From NCBI GenBank assembly GCA_019914995.1, contig CM034133.1, positions 8,078,495 to 8,142,494 on the forward strand: a DNA stretch of 64,000 bases, read 5' to 3'. Of this stretch, positions 11,307 through 24,739 are shown one piece after another (position 1 is the stretch's first letter; each line of letters begins with the position of its first letter). This DNA is from Acanthochlamys bracteata. Lineage: Eukaryota > Streptophyta > Magnoliopsida > Pandanales > Velloziaceae. The translations under genes and the position numbers were made by a program. The notes beneath the pieces were generated by a model. The model was not told the origin of the DNA. It did not search any database and was given only the letters and a program-made list of their open reading frames with translations.

Positions 11307-12473
11307 TCATACTTGGACAGGTGGGCTCACAAAATCGACGCGATCATCGTCGTAGGACGGACGGAGACTGGTCCGGCTCTATCATTGTTCATTGGACCAA
11401 GCAGATCAATGCCTGAGCTGCGAGCCGGCCCATTTAGTTCGGTCTAATTTTACATTCATATTTTCGGAACATTACAAGTACAACAATACGAAGTAGATGT
11501 TTTGAGAAACTTTTGTTTCTATTTTTATTTCAACTTTTTAGTTTATATTTTTCAATAAAATTTTTAAAATATTTTGGAATTTTTTTCTAAAAATTTGTAA
11601 AGTACAAAAAATTTATATCATAAATTTTATTATTAATAATTTTATAATTTTTTGTCGTAAAAAAATATGACTTATTCTTCAAAAATTTTCAAAATATATT
11701 TTTGTAGAAAACTCTTTTTTAATAAGTACATTCAAATATTCTCCATAAAAGTATATCAATACTGGCACTGTAATGATTGGGTAAGTTATAAAGACATATT
11801 TACCTGCATTTTAATTTTAATTTTTTTAAAATTTACTTTAATTTTTAACTTATTTTTAAATTAAACAATATTAAATTTATAAATATTTTTGCCAAAATTT
11901 ATATTTAAATTTTAATTATAAAAATTATTTTCAAATTTATTTTTAACATTTATCAAATTTACTTTTATCAACTTTATTTTCAAAATTTATTTTTAAAATT
12001 TGTTTTTAACTTTCAATTCACGTTTAATCTACAATAATTATATAAAATTTAAATAAACTTTCCTTTCAAACTTTACATTCAAAATTCAAGTTTTAAACTA
12101 AAAACTTCTTTTTTCAAACTTCTAATTACAAAATAAAACATAAACCTTACTTTTTATTAAATTTATTTCAATTCTTAAATTTGTTTTGTATGAATCATTT
12201 TATTAAAAGGAGTTTATACCAAAATAGGTACGCTCATTAGGACCGCTAGCAACAAACTCCAACCGGTAACAGTAGGGCCGTCTGGATGAGCCAAAAAGTT
12301 TCAACTTTTTTGTAAAAATTAATATTTGATTTTTGACTTTTTTAAAAAAAAAGTAGCTGTAAATATTTTAGAAAGAAATTTATGTTTGAACAAAATTAAA
12401 TTTTTAAAGATTTAAGAAAGCGTTTGACAAAAAAACTGAAATGTTAGAAAAAATATAAAAAAATTTAAATACC

Positions 12474-12476
<3 letters not shown>

Positions 12477-12506
<30 letters not shown>
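12477..12506. repeat. (TA)n microsatellite, 30 bp
   Basis: Fifteen uninterrupted TA dinucleotides. Confidence 0.95.
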
Positions 12507-12510
<4 letters not shown>

Positions 12511-14866
12511 TTATTCTTTAGTTATATTTATAATACTAATAAAGTTATAAATATATTAAATTAATTATTTAAATAATTAATTTATAAAATATATTTGAAA
12601 ATATAAATACATATTATTTGTATATATAATTATCGTTATGTGCATCATATTTAAAATAACATTTCTTTATAAAAACACGATAAATATATGTTGTTAATAT
12701 AATATAATTTTATTATAAAATACACTACTCAATAACAATAACAAAACTAGAAAATGCATACAAGCCATCTGAAAATCTCTATTTCATACTAAACACTACT
12801 CAAATAACAATAGTAAGATTTAGCAAAAACTCATATCATTTACCAAAAATAATATTTGGCTAAGTTTTAAATTTAGAGCTTTTAGATAAAAACTACTATT
12901 TATATATTTTTGCTGAGAAATGCGGTTGTTAATTTTTTTATTAGAAAACTCGTTTTTTTAAATTCTGTTTGGATACATTTTACTATTTATCTTTTTTCAT
13001 AAAAAAAATTAAAGATATGTTTGACTAAACTTGTACTTATAAATGAATAGAATATATAATAAACGAAATACTCTTAAGTATATATAATAAACGATATATT
13101 ATTAAATTTTGGAATCTATTTTTATATATCATCAAAATTTTTAAAATTTAATTTTATGACATATTTTTTAAAATAATTTTGTTTAATATTTTTAATAATA
13201 ATATTTATAGACATTAATAAATATATTATTATTAATTTGTAATAATATATTTAAATTAATTTTAAATATATAAATATACTATTGTTTATATAATAATAAA
13301 TAATAATTATTTATTAACTTTTTACAATATAGTTCATATCCTGGACTCATTCTTTTGCAACATATGGTATTCCATTTTAAGCATTTTCGCATGCAATTTC
13401 CAAAAGCAATCTTAGCTTTCTTACCATAAGCATTTTTGCATTCTTAACACACTATAGCAATTTTCAGTCGTAAATATTATAACAAGTTATACAAATACAA
13501 TCACAAGTACTGCAGCAATTTAAAAATACATTTTAAAAAGAAATGCGAGCATAATATTCATAAATATCTATATTATATATCATTTGCAATTTCTAAAAAA
13601 ATATATAATAATTAGAATGCTTTAACATATATATAATTAATATATTATTAAAATTTTAAATTCTTTCTATATATTCTTTAAATTTTTATATTTAGTATTT
13701 TTTTAACATAATAAATTTGTAAATAATAATATTAAGTTTGAATAATATTTCATAAAAATCAATATAAAATTAACATTTTTTAATAATATTTTTAAGTTGT
13801 TAAATTTAATATAATCATAATTATAAATTGTAAATGCACTTCAAAAGCGTGATCAACTTGATGCTTACCGAATCAAGCCTATAGACTTAAAAACACAACA
13901 AATTACAAAGTTGCACTTTCTAAACTTTTCAACATAATTAAAAATTTAAATTGTGAAGCAGTATGAATATATTACAAAATGCAACACTAATAGCAACAAT
14001 TACAAAATACCTAGCTATTTCAAATACAATTACAAAATACATTAGCCAGTCCAAAAAATAATTTTTGAACCCATTCTTAATGTCAAAAAGCATTTCAATG
14101 AAACAATAATAAAATAAATTAGCTTTCCGTAGAAAGTCTACTTGGAAAAAAAAAGAAAAAACCATGCTTTGTTTGACTCTATGCTTCAATTTTGTTCGGC
14201 TCTATGCTTTACTTGTTACATATTCCACCAAGAAACTAGCCTGTATCAATATAAAAAAAAATGTTCCAGCAATTGATTAGCAACAAAAGAAAGAAAAATT
14301 TTGTCTCATAAGTTAGAAAACAAAGTTAAGTTGAAAAGTTTAATGTGGGAAACATACGGATGCCCATATGTACCCATCCACAATAGGTCTAAATCTTATT
14401 ATTCCAAAAACTAATGCGTAAGATACCCATGCAGAAGCACATACTTAAGACATTTAAGCAATTAACTAAAATAAACAATTCAAACATCATTGCCACTGTC
14501 TCAAATTTGTAAATATAGCACTTGATAAAATAATCTGTTATAACCATTGACGCTACACATTAATCTACAAGGATTAATCGAATGACTTGAAAGTTAACAT
14601 GCTTTAAAATTGTTGGGTGCAGTTGGGTGCTTATCAAAGAAGATTCAATAATTAAGCGCATGTTTGGGAGTGCTTTTTTTGACTTTTGGCCAGAAATAAA
14701 TACTCCACAATAAACTTTATGTTTGGATAGGCCAAATTAAGCAGCTTCTTTTACTGAAAAAAAAAGCAACAATTTGATGCTTCTTCAATAAGCAGCATGG
14801 GGCTTTTCCTGTCCTATAAGGTGAAATGATTATTTTAACCTCGCTAAATTTGACAAGTTATATACA

Positions 14867-17800
14867 TATAAATTTACTCACACACTCAGCTATCCATTCA
14901 CCTCATTCATTTCTCACCTATTCGCTGCATTCACTCCTCACTCGTCTCTGCAGCATTCACTCTACTGCTCGTTGCTCGCCCACCCACCGTCGGCGTTGCC
15001 AGTCACTTCCCATTACTAGGCTATGCTGCTCACCCACCAGTGTTTGATCATTCACTCCTCATTCAACACTCCCGTTCACTCAACACTACAAATCTTCCCG
15101 TGGTTTCATCTCTACTCAACATTTCTTCCGGCTGATCTTTGCTCACAAGTTTCCGGTGCATCATTGATCTTCCAAACGTTCTTCAGTGCCAAGGAGATAC
15201 ACAGGTACTTGATTTCTTGATTTCTCATTCGATTTTTTTTTCCCCGTTCGATAAATCACGTTTTTATAGTGTTATTTTGTGAATTTTTTCTTTTTTCTTT
15301 TTTTCGTCCAGCGTTTTGTTTGTTCTAACCTTTATTGATTCATTATTGAATGAAAGAAAATTTTTTCGAGTGATGATGGAAATTGTAGAGCAGTGGATCG
15401 ATTTTTTTGGTTGAGTCTGAATTAGCTACTGCAGCTAATTGTTGATATTGTAGTAGTAGCTGCTATTGTATTTTTATTGACTGCTGTCTGAATTAGCTAC
15501 TGTCGATGTTGCATCAAGTAGTGTTAGTTTTTTCTATAATTTGTTACATGTAGTTTAGTTCATACGCGAAACAAATCTGCATATTGTATTTTTATTGGTT
15601 TGTTCTTCATGATTTTGAAGTGAAGTTTATTTGTTGATTGTATAAGTTTCTCTCAAATCTTATGCATAGTGCCTAATGATAGGAATGAAAGCTTGAAGTA
15701 GCCTGTGGTCTTGCTTTGAGCATCTAGGCACAAATTCTTTAGTGTAAGCAGTTGAAACTTTAGTTATCATCACGATCATCTTCTTCTTCTTCTTGTTCTT
15801 CTCTTTGAATCTGCAACATTCATGATATGTCTTTTCATATTATAAATTCTTTGTTATGTCGAGAGTATGCTTTGTGTATTTTTTTTTATGTTCATATAAC
15901 TAATTTAGAGAGCTGAAATGTGTGGCTAATTTAGAGATGAAACATACTAGCTTGAAGAATCTTAAACAAGCAAGCTCACTATTCTGTTTAACTTGAAACA
16001 GTGAGCTTGATTGATATAGTTTAGGAGCTAAACAAGTAAGCTCTGTGTTTAGGAGTTAAGAGTGTGCTTGATGGAGCTAAACAATGAGCTGAAACAACAT
16101 TGGCATCTGTTTGAGCTAAACAGTGAGATAAACATGCATCTGTTTGAACTATCTTGATTACTATCTTAATTAAATTTTAAATCTGTGTTGCTTCTGAAAT
16201 GTTAACTAAACTTTCTTGCCACTCATAAGCATTTTCATTTCTTAATCTTTATTGCCTACATCATACAATGCAATGGAAAATCTTTATCAGATTTTGCTTT
16301 TGGCTTACATCTTATAATGCAATGGTTTTTTTCTTCTGAAAGTCATGGAAGTCTCTTTCAAGTTCTTTCAAATTTTTTGGCTTATCCAACAGTTTGGAAG
16401 CTCACTATTTTGATGCAATAGAGTTGCAACTCACTATGCTTTTATTGTTGCCATTGCTATGCTTTTATTGTTGTCATTGCTATGCATGTTTTATAGGTGC
16501 TCACTATCACTGCTTGTAGTGTCTTTGTGACTGCTTGTATAGCAGTATACTACCTACTGGAGCCCTAAAGAAAAGAAACCAATGTTTTGTGCAATTTTTT
16601 TTCAAAACTATTATTTTTCATTGAATGTTATAGTGTGCACTGTCTTTTGATTTCATTTCATTTAGCTTTTTATATTTCCTTTGCTTCAACTTGTAGATAG
16701 CAACTTGTAATTTTTTTAATTGGATCTTAGTATCTTTTAAGCATTGGTGCATCAGTGCTGCCTTTGCTCTTGTTCTTCTCATCACTCACTTTCTTATTGT
16801 TATACTCTGTTGTTCTCTGTTCTTCTTTGCTTCAACTTGTAGATAGCAATTTGTAATTTTTTTAATAGATCTTACCATTTTTTTAAGCAGTGGTGTATCA
16901 CATAGTTAAAACAATTAGCTTGAACCTTATGTTGGATGCTAATATGAGCTGAAATAGTTAGCTTATACTATACAACATGCTTGTATGAGCTGAAATAGTT
17001 GTATATTTCTGTGCTCACTGTTTTAGATGCATTGTTGGTGTGTAATCTTTGTTATTCTGTTGGGGTTTTAAAAAAAAATAGCATGTTACTACAACATTTT
17101 GCTTTAATAGAACCTTTGTTAATCTTTGTGATTCTGTTGGTCTTTAAATTGCTGTGCAAAAGGGTTTTTAAAAAAATTCTTTTAAACACGCTGCAGACTA
17201 ATTGCTGGATGTGTTCTGGCTGGTTTTAATTTACAAATATCTTGTGCTTTTGGGAAGAAATGCTTTTAGTATTGCTTTTAGTTTCCAGTATTTTGCTACT
17301 ATGAGGTAGGAGCTTCTATGTGTTATCTTTGTTACAGGGTGAGTCTGGATATAGCGAGGATTCCACAAGATAATATTTTGACATCTTGCAGTGGTGTATC
17401 CATACATGTAACATATTCATCTTTTAATAATTAAGGAGACAATACAACCATATCTAGATGAGAAGAGCTATTAGAGCTAATGTGATACTTTAATCTCAAC
17501 TCTTCCTCAATAAGGTTAAAATTAAGAGCATATAGAAATATAAATAGCATGGTTTGCTAGTTTATTAGCTAATAGTATGCCCCTCATAGAGTCATTGTGA
17601 CTTGGTAATACCTGTGATATTATAAATAAGGCATTGCTCATGTTGCTGTAGGAATGTGTTGTTTGTAAGTTTTTATATCCTAGTTTGTCAAGAATATGTG
17701 TGGATAGTTATCTGCTTGACATCATTAGGGATTGTCAACTTTTTCATGTCATCAACACGAGCTGCTTTCTACTGGTTGGGCTGCCTTTGGAAAGCTTGTT

Positions 17801-18025
17801 TACTGCATTAGCTTCTAATAGTTATCTGTGACAGAAGTCTTTTACTTTTCACTCTAGCTTCTAATGTTATAAATTTTTTCACTACATTATATATAACATT
17901 CTTTTTCTTTTTAAATACACTTCCAGCATTCAAATAATTATAATATTTTACTGGTATGCAGGTGCTGAGGTTGAAGGTTCTGGTGTTGTGAACGATTGTC
18001 TCAATTTCTATAAGAGAAGGCACTG
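14867..18025 (+). other. Possible spliced non-coding transcription unit
   Basis: A TATA-like TATAAAT (14867) precedes a CT-rich stretch like a plant 5' leader, ending ACACAG before GTACTTG at 15205. A 64-base block at 17962-18025 has a preceding GTATGCAG and a following GTAAG, so it looks like an exon. Between them is T-rich intron-like sequence containing direct repeats (about 16690 and 16835). No coding frame extends through the exons. Entirely predicted from signals. Confidence 0.3.
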
Positions 18026-18762
18026 GTAAGAGCTACAACTCACTGTCTTTTATTGCATTGTTATGCTTCTGTTGTTGTTATTGCTATGAATGCTTTATAA
18101 GTGCTGCTTGTGACTGCTTGTAGTGTTTAATGTCTTGTGACTGCTGAGCAGTCCTCTACCTACTGGAACACTATAGTTTTCCTATGTACTGAAAGTAGCA
18201 TGTGTTCTGCTTACTGGAAGTAGGTTGTTACTTCAAGCAGAGTGGTGTTCTTTTGTTGTTCTCTGCTCTCATTTTCTTCCACTTGTTGATAGCAGCTTGC
18301 AATATTTTAAAATGGATTTGCAATTATTTTTTTAACTAGGTTGCTGTTTAGTGAGATTTTAAAGGTTAAAAAGAATTTCTGTAAAGCATTTTTCTATTGA
18401 TGTCATGGTATGATATTTCTGTAAAGAATTTTTTAAAAGAATGGTATGATTTTTGAAAAGATTTTCTATTGCAAAAAACATTATATGTCTTTTAATAATA
18501 GAATTTCATCGATTAGATGCTGGACATTCTGGAGATGCACCTAGTATAGTTTTATCAACATTTTCAATTACATACAAATGGGTACCAACTAACTGCCAAG
18601 TATAGACCATGCAATGCTGCCATATGCACTGCTGCCAAGTATAGTACTAACATTTTCAATTAGCTCTTGATGAAAGAGGGACCAAAAAAGAAAGAACCTA
18701 CTGCTACATGCATTGCTGCTGCCACTTTATTTCTTCACACCCCCTTCAATAGTTAAAAAAAA

Positions 18763-19106
18763 ACCTGTTAATATTAGAATACATATAGCTCCAAGCACTA
18801 CACCATTGGACAGACTTGTTGTAAGTTGCAGCTGTAGAGATATCATTGACATAGGAAAATCAAGGGGTGTTTTTTGCTACTGGAGATACACCTAGTTCAA
18901 GATTGATAATTATATGTTTTCATGACATAGTTAAAGTAATTGCTGGAGATGCTAGACATGCTGGAGATGCTGGACATACTGGAATAGTTTTATCAATATT
19001 TTCAATTAGATAGAGATGCTGGACATGCTGCCACTGCTCTGGAATGGTTTCTACAAAAAACCTGTAAGTATTAGAATACATATAGCTACAAGAACTACAC
19101 CATTAG
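18763..19106 (+). repeat. Diverged direct repeats
   Basis: The block around TATTAGAATACATATAGCT at 18772 recurs near 19068. The related words GATGCTGGACAT and TTTTATCAAxATTTTCAATTA occur near 18520, 18960 and 19015. Confidence 0.65.
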
Positions 19107-19897
19107 CGCTGCTTTAAGCAGCAGCTGTTTGTTAGGAATTTCAAAGGGAGATGTAGAGTTGGATCGCGCGCCGTGATGCAATTGCAAATCAAATATATAG
19201 ACAGTAATTGTGAATGTTATGATTGTATTTGTTGCTATGTATCAATGTTGAACTATCAACTGTATGACATTATTATTTTTAATTAAAAGTTTATTTAAAA
19301 TTGCAAAATATATTACTATATATTTTCTATTTCTACCAATTAATTAATTAATTAACTAATTATTATTATATTAAATAATAATATATTTATATATAATTTA
19401 AATATATTATTTTAGAATTTATTATAATAATAATATATTTATTCATATATTTATAAATATTATTATAAATCATATTAAACAAAAATATTTTAATAGCTAT
19501 ATTATAAAATTAATTTTCTAAAGTTAGCTAATATATGAAAGTAAACTTAATAATATATTATTTATTATATAATAAAGATCATTTCAGTTATTATATATTT
19601 TATTTACTTATAAGTATAAGCTTAGCCAAATATATCTATAATTTTTTTAAAAAAGCTTTAAACAATAGAATTTATCCAAACATAATTCACAAAAAAGTAG
19701 CTGCCTAATCAAAAGTTCAACAGCCGCTTTTTTCAGCAAAAGCACATAAACAGCAGCTTTCGTCTAAAAGCTCTAATCTTAAAGCTTAGTCAAACATGCC
19801 CTAAAACTAAGTACTGAACAGACATGAAAATAATGACATTGACTTATATTTTTCTAACATACCTTTCAACAAAATAATCATATCTTTCTAACATTTC

Positions 19898-20609
19898 GGG
19901 TATGTTTGGATTCATAGTTAAGAAATAAAAGTAAGAGGACGGATAGAAAAGAATAGTTAATTAATCTTACGATGTTTGAATATATAGTGAGGATAACAGA
20001 TTAACTATGTTTGGATAGATGGGTAAATGAATGAGTAATGAAAATAAATTTTTTATAAAAGACTCAAATGCCCTTATTTATTTATATTAATATTACTTTT
20101 ATTAATATAACTTTAACTAATTTATTAATATAATTTTAAATAAAATTTATTAGTATAACTTTTAAATTAAATTTTAATATTAATATAAAATTATATTAAT
20201 AATTAAATATAAAAAATAATTATATAATTATATTATTTTCTCTACTAATTAAAAAATAAATAAAATTAAATAAAAAATTAAATTATTATAATAAAAAATA
20301 ACATATATTAATTTAAAAATATTAAATAAAAAATAAATATGAATTGAAATTTTATATTAAATTAATTAATTATTAAATTAGATAAAAATTAAATAAGTAA
20401 AAGGATAAAAGGGGAAGCAAAATTGCTTCCTCTTGTGTCACCATGTGTACCCACCAAATCGGTTGGTACACACTTAACCATAGAATAGTGAAGATGATGG
20501 GTAACATCTATCTATCACTTCTTTTAATGAAAACTTAACAAACATGGGTAGGGATGGGAATTTGTTAACTTCACCACTCTCCGTGCCTACCCATGATTCA
20601 AACAGAGCG
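19898..20609. mobile_element. Tourist/PIF-like MITE, 712 bp
   Basis: Ends GGGTATGTTTGGATTCA and, reversed, CGCTCTGTTTGAATCA are imperfect inverted repeats; TTC flanks both sides (19895-19897 and 20610-20612). The interior is AT-rich, with a short non-repetitive stretch near the right end. Antisense ORF 20474-20716 crosses its border and is not a gene. Confidence 0.6.
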
Positions 20610-20670
20610 TTCATGTACTTGCCATTAATCTTGAAATGAAAGATAGAATTCATACTTATATTTTTATAAC

Positions 20671-21229
20671 TAGGAGTGGCAATATAGGTTAATGAGTCGA
20701 TTCCGGATCGACCCATATAATAATCATGTCAAAATTATTCAAACCCTAGTCCGACCTATTTATTTATATGGGTCAAAATTATCAACCCTAACCCAACCTA
20801 TTTATAATTGGGTCAAGCTCGGGTCTAATTAAATTATTAAATAAAAATTATAAATATTAATTTTTTAATAATAATATATATATATTATTAATTATAATAA
20901 ATTTAAAAAGAAATATATAAATTTTGACAAAATTTATAAATTAAATAAAAATTAGTTAAAATTAAGATAAATTAAAAATATATATATACACATTAAATTC
21001 AAATTTTTTGCTTTTTTTTTTTCTAATTATTAAGTAATGTATACTATATAAATAGTTATACGTGTTAAACGGGTTAATTTCGGATCAATCCGAATCCGTT
21101 TAAATTTTTCGGATCATTTTCGGGTCGAACCGAAATCGATCCGAACCCGAATAAGGCTTGACCTGAACCCGACTTTTTCGCGTCGATTTGGATCTAATTT
21201 TCAGGTCGGGTCAAAATTTCTCACCCCTA
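20671..21229. mobile_element. hAT-type MITE, 559 bp (copy 1)
   Basis: Ends TAGGAGTGGCAA and, reversed, TAGGGGTGAGAA. The flanks TTTATAAC (20663-20670) and TTTTTAAC (21230-21237) match at 7 of 8 positions; an 8-bp duplication is the mark of hAT transposition. GGGTC/GACCC-rich arms surround an AT-rich middle, so the whole can fold back. Copy 2 is at 52403-52964. Confidence 0.8.
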
Positions 21230-21237
21230 TTTTTAAC

Positions 21238-22600
21238 TCAAGTAGGTATCAATGCAATTACAATACCTATCGAAGGAACCACATAGAATTTGCAGCAAAG
21301 CCACTAAAAGCAACTTATAAAATATCACAAACAAGAAAACCATGAATGCTATTGACAGTATTAACTTGAGCAAACTCTAACTTATCAGTTTAAGGTTTAC
21401 CACCAACCAACCAATTAAGTAATTCAATGATATTGCAGGTCAAACAACAATAACAGTGTCAACCAGCTAGAATAGCATTCAAATCTCCAGATCAACATGT
21501 AACTAATGCTAATATCAACAAGTGATCTATACAAAGAATGATCAATCTCTACACTAGTAAGTAACCATCACACCATCAAGTTACTCATATTGAAACTATT
21601 GAAAGTCCCATTAATAAAAGAGCGAGCTTTTCTTGAGGTATCTTAGAAATTAAATTGCTTCCGCTTTTTTGAAATGAAAGAATCAGGGACATGACTGGTT
21701 TCATTTACTTATGCTCCTCCACTTCATCCACCAACCATGTCTGTAACGCCACCGTTGCTGCGAAAACCAACAACGACAACAAGCACAATTCTATAAAGAG
21801 CTTGCTGAAATTAGAATATTATGGCACAAGGTAAGAATAAAAACGTTCAATTCAAAAACAAAAATAAAAGATTACTTATTCGGATTGATTGCTTAAATTG
21901 CTTATGTTATAGGACCTTTGATTCTTCTTCTTCTTCTTCGATTCAACTTCAAACCAATCCATCAAGAAAGGTATGATTTGTCATTGCAGATAGGTTAACT
22001 GCGGAGAAAATTTTTGCTCAAGTGAAATGAAAAATTAGTAATTTCAATCAAAAAAGTCCCTAAAGAAACAACAACAACAAAATGAGGTTTTAATCGAATA
22101 ATTCATTCAACAAAAGCAAAAACTTTCAACAAATTTGTACCTTAGTAAATAAATTTCAATAACAGAGAGCCTATGGGATTGAAACCCTAAAGCAACGAGA
22201 ACAAGATGGAATCAAAATACAGATTGTAAAAGAAATATTAGTAGTCGCAGGCAAAGAACGAAAAGGCTTAAATTTATAAAACAAATCGCGTCGGAGCCGG
22301 AAGGGATGTGCTAGAATGGAACAGCGTGAGAGAGAGGAGAGAAGCTATGCAACAAGAAGGAAGAAATGGTGATTGTGATCATAATAACAGGTCGGAGAAA
22401 AATAACAAAAAAGATCATCGTTAGAAAAGCAAATCATAGTTCACAGAAGAAAAATTGCAGCCGCGAAAAGCTGTAGTGAACGAGTGCGAGCGAGACAAAA
22501 AAATGAGCATTTATAGGCTACTGATGGTAGATAAAAAGTATATCAATTTCTATAATTTTATAAACTTATGATGGACAAAAAATTATTTCATATGTCTTAG
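21238..22600. other. Non-coding; possible old 5' gene leader on the minus strand
   Basis: No ORF of note. Read on the minus strand, 22500 to 22200 is CT-rich with GCTCCGACGCGA-like segments, similar to a plant 5' untranslated leader, but no coding exon follows. Function unknown. Confidence 0.25.
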
Positions 22601-22621
22601 TTAAAAGTCGCCACAAGGCTT

Positions 22622-22655
22622 TAAACGAAAAGCATCGATCGATGCTTTTCGTTTA
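22622..22655. repeat. Perfect 34-bp palindrome
   Basis: The half-site TAAACGAAAAGCATCGA is followed directly by its exact reverse complement. Flanks contain further partly pairing segments (AAAAGTCGCC left, AAAGCCGC right). Confidence 0.95.
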
Positions 22656-22689
22656 TATGTTAAAAGCCGCTTTTCGCGGTCAAATACTT

Positions 22690-23037
22690 CGGCCCCGTTT
22701 GGATGTGTCGAAATTTTTGTGCTTTCAAAGTAAAACTTATTTAGAGTGCTGTAAGCGGCTGTGAAGCTTTTGCTATAAAAATAATTTTATGCTGAAAATT
22801 GTTTGAAAAAATTGTTACTGTATCGTGCTTTTTAATGTTGAAAGCTGAATTAAGTGTTTGGCTAAACTTATACTTATTTCTGTATAAAATATAAAATAAC
22901 CGAAATGCCCCTAAATATATAATAATTGACATATTGTGACATTTTTAATTCTTTTTATATATTATTTATTTCTTAAATTAATAAATTTATTATGTAAAAA
23001 TTATATAAATAATTTGTATCAATATTTATAAATTTAT
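22690..23037. mobile_element. MITE-like fragment cut by Sirevirus C
   Basis: It starts GGCCCCGTTTGGATG and contains GTGTTTGGCTAAACTTATA, a word related to sequence at 13020 and, reversed, at 19610. It stops at the 5' LTR at 23038; its other half is not found at the far side of the Sirevirus. Confidence 0.45.
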
Positions 23038-24677
23038 TGTTGGAAATACAAGGATAATTTTGATGATAACAAAGAATTAAGAACTATGATTTATATAAGA
23101 CTAATAATCTGAAAACAAGCCTACAGGATTAGACAAACAAAGAACATTTAATTTACAGCAGATAAAACAGCCATCATACAACCAACTGTTATGCTACTAC
23201 AAACTGGACAGAAGGACAAAGATACGGGATGTAGGAAGCTACAGCCATATCACGATCAATCGCTTCGATCGCTTGAAGTAGGGGCCAGAGAAGAAAAAGA
23301 TACTGGGACGTAGAGGATGCCACAGCTAAATGACAACCAACTTCTATGCTGCTACTGAAGCAGGACAGAGAACAACATACGGGACAAAGGATACAACAGC
23401 CACATTACAGTCAGTTGTTTGGCTACTGAAGCATATGCAGACTTCTCCGTTTCGGGACAAACCCATATGTTTAAACGCGAATTTCCCTTGCCTTCAAAAA
23501 ATCATCTGCACTCACAACGGATGAAGGACCTCAAGCAGTAAGATTTACAAGAGCTAGAATCATCTTCACTTTCACACAAAAGGGAAGCTCAATAATCAAG
23601 GAAAGAAAGCAGTTAAAGTCCTTGATCAGTCAAGCGGTCAACCTGCACTGCATTTATTTATGGACATACCTTATCAACTCATCAGCTCACCGAAATTCAA
23701 ACAGAAGCTTAGCTAAATTAAGCACTCAACCGTTGGCAGCAAATTCAAATTTCTTCAACGCATTCAATGCAACAAAGACTTTGCATAAACACAGCTGAAG
23801 AACCACTGGACAACACCATTCCTTCTTCTCGGCGTGAAGAAACGAAGCGCCAGCGAAAGAACGTTCCTCAACGGCTCCTCGCGACAGAAAGATGCTCCAT
23901 AAAAGGGAGTCACAGCAACGAGGAAACGGTGTGGAGAAATAGAGAAAAACAGGGAGAGAACATAAAGAAAACAGAAGTAGAGAGAATCCAAACAAAAATA
24001 AAGATATACAAGAACTCTACCACTCTACACAAAAACTCCCACTACCGGTCACGAACTTGACTACTCCACACAAATAAATCTTGCTGCAAATCATACTAAA
24101 GAAATCTCTCAGCAATCTCTCCGATCATCTCATCTGAATCACCGGTTAAACACTCAACATTCATGAGATAGATCCTGCACTCAATACTTGTTTATTTTCT
24201 TGTAACTTGTCACCACGAGTGTAAAGGTGGTCTTTGGATGCCGGTAAAGGAAGCTTCGGGTTGAGCTTGGTGTAAGCTCTTAGACCTTGTAATAGTGCTA
24301 GCAAATCAGCCAGGGGGACAGGCGTGTCCAGAGGTGGTAGGGGTTGTCTTGGCGAAGAAAACCCGGTAAAGTATGTGTGCTTAGCGAAGACGCCGCTCTA
24401 GGTGTATTTGTAGCATATTAAAGGTCTAGTGAAGCTTTGGCTCTGGTGATAGAGCGGACCGTGGATGTAGACAAAGGGGTTTTGCGAACCACGTTAAATA
24501 TCCGAGCACTACTCTTTGTTACTTACATCAATAAACACACTAACTCTTACATGCAGTTCAGTATTGACACACTGATTTTGTTAGCTGTGTGATGGGATAA
24601 CAAATTTGATAAAATTTTTTATAGACTACTCAATTCACCCCTCCCCTCTTGAGTTAATCTTGCAGGAATATCTAACA
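23038..24677 (+). repeat. 5' LTR of Sirevirus C, 1640 bp
   Basis: TGTTGGAAATAC to ATATCTAACA. The TATA region reads CCATAAAAG (about 23898) where other copies read CTATAAAAAG, so promoter strength may be reduced. It shares AAGCCTACAGG (23120) with the 3' LTR at 32032, whereas the LTR at 38320 has CTGCAGG. Confidence 0.92.
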
Positions 24678-24679
24678 AT

Positions 24680-24691
24680 TGGTATCAGAGC
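24680..24691 (+). promoter_or_regulatory. Primer-binding site, initiator tRNA-Met
   Basis: TGGTATCAGAGC, two bases after the LTR end; complementary to the 3' end of plant initiator tRNA-Met, as usual for Ty1-copia. Confidence 0.9.
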
Positions 24692-24739
24692 AGGCCTCCA
24701 AAAATCAAAGGTCTAACAACCTTGAGGTAAAAGATCCTT

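Larger units (their letters stand above)
10813..14640. other. AT-rich intergenic sequence without a gene
   Basis: Nothing coding is supported. It holds a family-1-like MITE remnant near 11500-11730, a (TA)n run at 12477-12506, a palindrome at 11283-11306, and low-complexity A/T runs. The ORFs present are compositional. Confidence 0.6.
14643..19802. mobile_element. Possible non-autonomous DNA transposon, ~5.2 kb
   Basis: The left end GCGCATGTTTGGGAGTGC and the reversed right end GGGCATGTTTGACTAAGC are similar, and both are followed inward by GCTTTT-rich sequence. Inside there is no ORF of note, but there is a promoter-like start with splice signals (14867-18025) and repeated blocks (18763-19106). 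No matching target duplication was found, and the two ends could belong to two separate MITEs. Region 19140-19690 is plain AT-rich sequence. Confidence 0.35.

Noticed and set aside
14826..15220. Two overlapping His/Ser/Thr-rich ORFs
   Set aside because: They come from CT-rich leader-like repeats (TTCACTC); no homology and different frames.
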